A stretch of 5,078 nt of DNA from NCBI GenBank assembly GCA_015489095.1, contig WFMN01000028.1, positions 1 to 5,078 of the forward strand, given 5' to 3'. The stretch comes from Mariprofundaceae bacterium (GTDB taxonomy: Bacteria; Pseudomonadota; Zetaproteobacteria; Mariprofundales; J009). Of this stretch, positions 4,785-5,078 are shown one piece after another (the first letter of the stretch is position 1; every line of letters starts with the position of its first letter). Below the pieces are notes generated by a model. The model saw only the letters and a program-made list of their open reading frames with translations. It made no database searches and was not told the origin of the DNA. Both the position numbers and the translations under genes were made by a program.

Positions 4785-5078
4785 ATGCGATTACACGATA
4801 TTCTGCGTGGCGGCGCCCCGACAATCTCCTGTGAGTTTTTCCCCCCCAAGACCGATAAGGGTGAGGAGAACCTATGGCGCTGCCTGGGGGAGCTGACCGC
4901 GATTACGCCGGATTTTGTCTCTGTCACCTACGGCGCGGGAGGATCGACCCAGGAGCGCACCCGGCGCATCGTCAGCCGCATCCGTAAGCAGGGGGCGGTG
5001 CCGCCGATGGCGCACCTTACCTGCGTGGGTGCCAGCCGTGACGAGTTGGAACAGTTGCTGGATGACTACCGCCGCGAC
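4785..5078 (+). CDS. metF: Methylenetetrahydrofolate reductase, N-terminal part (3' end outside window)
   Basis: Flavin enzyme reducing 5,10-methylene-THF to 5-methyl-THF, the methyl donor for methionine synthesis. Only the first 98 residues, of about 280-300, are present, and the frame is open to the window edge. The TIM-barrel start is clear: ISCEFFPPKT (14-23), where E17 matches the active-site glutamate (Glu28 of E. coli MetF); then DFVSVTYGAGGSTQERT (43-59) and PPMAHLTCVG (73-82). The ATG at 4785 is chosen because it places the EFFPP motif at the usual distance from the N-terminus; AAGG at 4771-4774, inside the end of dcd, is a modest ribosome binding site. The four-base gap to dcd implies co-transcription. 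Confidence 0.95.
   Translation, partial: MRLHDILRGGAPTISCEFFPPKTDKGEENLWRCLGELTAITPDFVSVTYGAGGSTQERTRRIVSRIRKQGAVPPMAHLTCVGASRDELEQLLDDYRRD

Noticed and set aside
4175..4927. Long minus-strand open frame (250 residues) opposite dcd and metF
   Set aside because: It is antisense to two securely identified genes and shows no recognisable motif; such frames are common opposite GC-rich genes.
1..5078. CRISPR arrays, tRNA or rRNA genes
   Set aside because: No regularly spaced repeats, tRNA-like cloverleaf or rRNA signature was noticed on either strand.

Overview
The window looks like chromosomal DNA from a GC-rich Gram-negative bacterium, most likely a proteobacterium. A dnaE gene running straight into accA is a common proteobacterial arrangement, and the DnaE, AccA, Dcd and MetF proteins all read as orthodox proteobacterial versions. 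I cannot name the genus from sequence alone. All recognised genes lie on the + strand.

Layout. (1) 1-1337: the 3' part of dnaE (replicative DNA polymerase III alpha subunit), cut by the left window edge. (2) 1340-2296: complete accA (acetyl-CoA carboxylase carboxyltransferase alpha subunit). It starts at a TTG two bases after the dnaE stop, so the two genes are very probably co-transcribed. (3) 2297-3089: an AT-richer island holding a two-gene toxin-antitoxin operon, a Phd/YefM-type antitoxin and an overlapping RelE/ParE-type toxin. A compact upstream region carries overlapping inverted repeats and a 22-codon reading frame whose stop overlaps the antitoxin start. An imperfect 15-bp direct repeat flanks the island. 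(4) 3090-4028: a GC-rich family 2 glycosyltransferase gene of unknown acceptor. (5) 4029-4210: a non-coding stretch that contains a 141-bp segment with imperfect terminal inverted repeats, possibly a small non-autonomous element or a decayed remnant. (6) 4211-4780: complete dcd (dCTP deaminase). (7) 4785-5078: the start of metF (methylenetetrahydrofolate reductase), four bases after dcd and cut by the right window edge.

How the genes relate. dnaE-accA and dcd-metF are two tight housekeeping pairs. They touch DNA replication, fatty-acid synthesis, dUMP supply and folate one-carbon metabolism. Dcd feeds the dUMP pool that thymidylate synthase methylates with 5,10-methylene-THF, and MetF draws on that same cofactor. 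Between the pairs sits accessory material: the toxin-antitoxin module, which looks horizontally acquired, and a lone glycosyltransferase. I see no strong evidence for a wholly new system. The most unusual parts are the control region of the toxin-antitoxin operon, the repeat-flanked island, and the inverted-repeat segment upstream of dcd.
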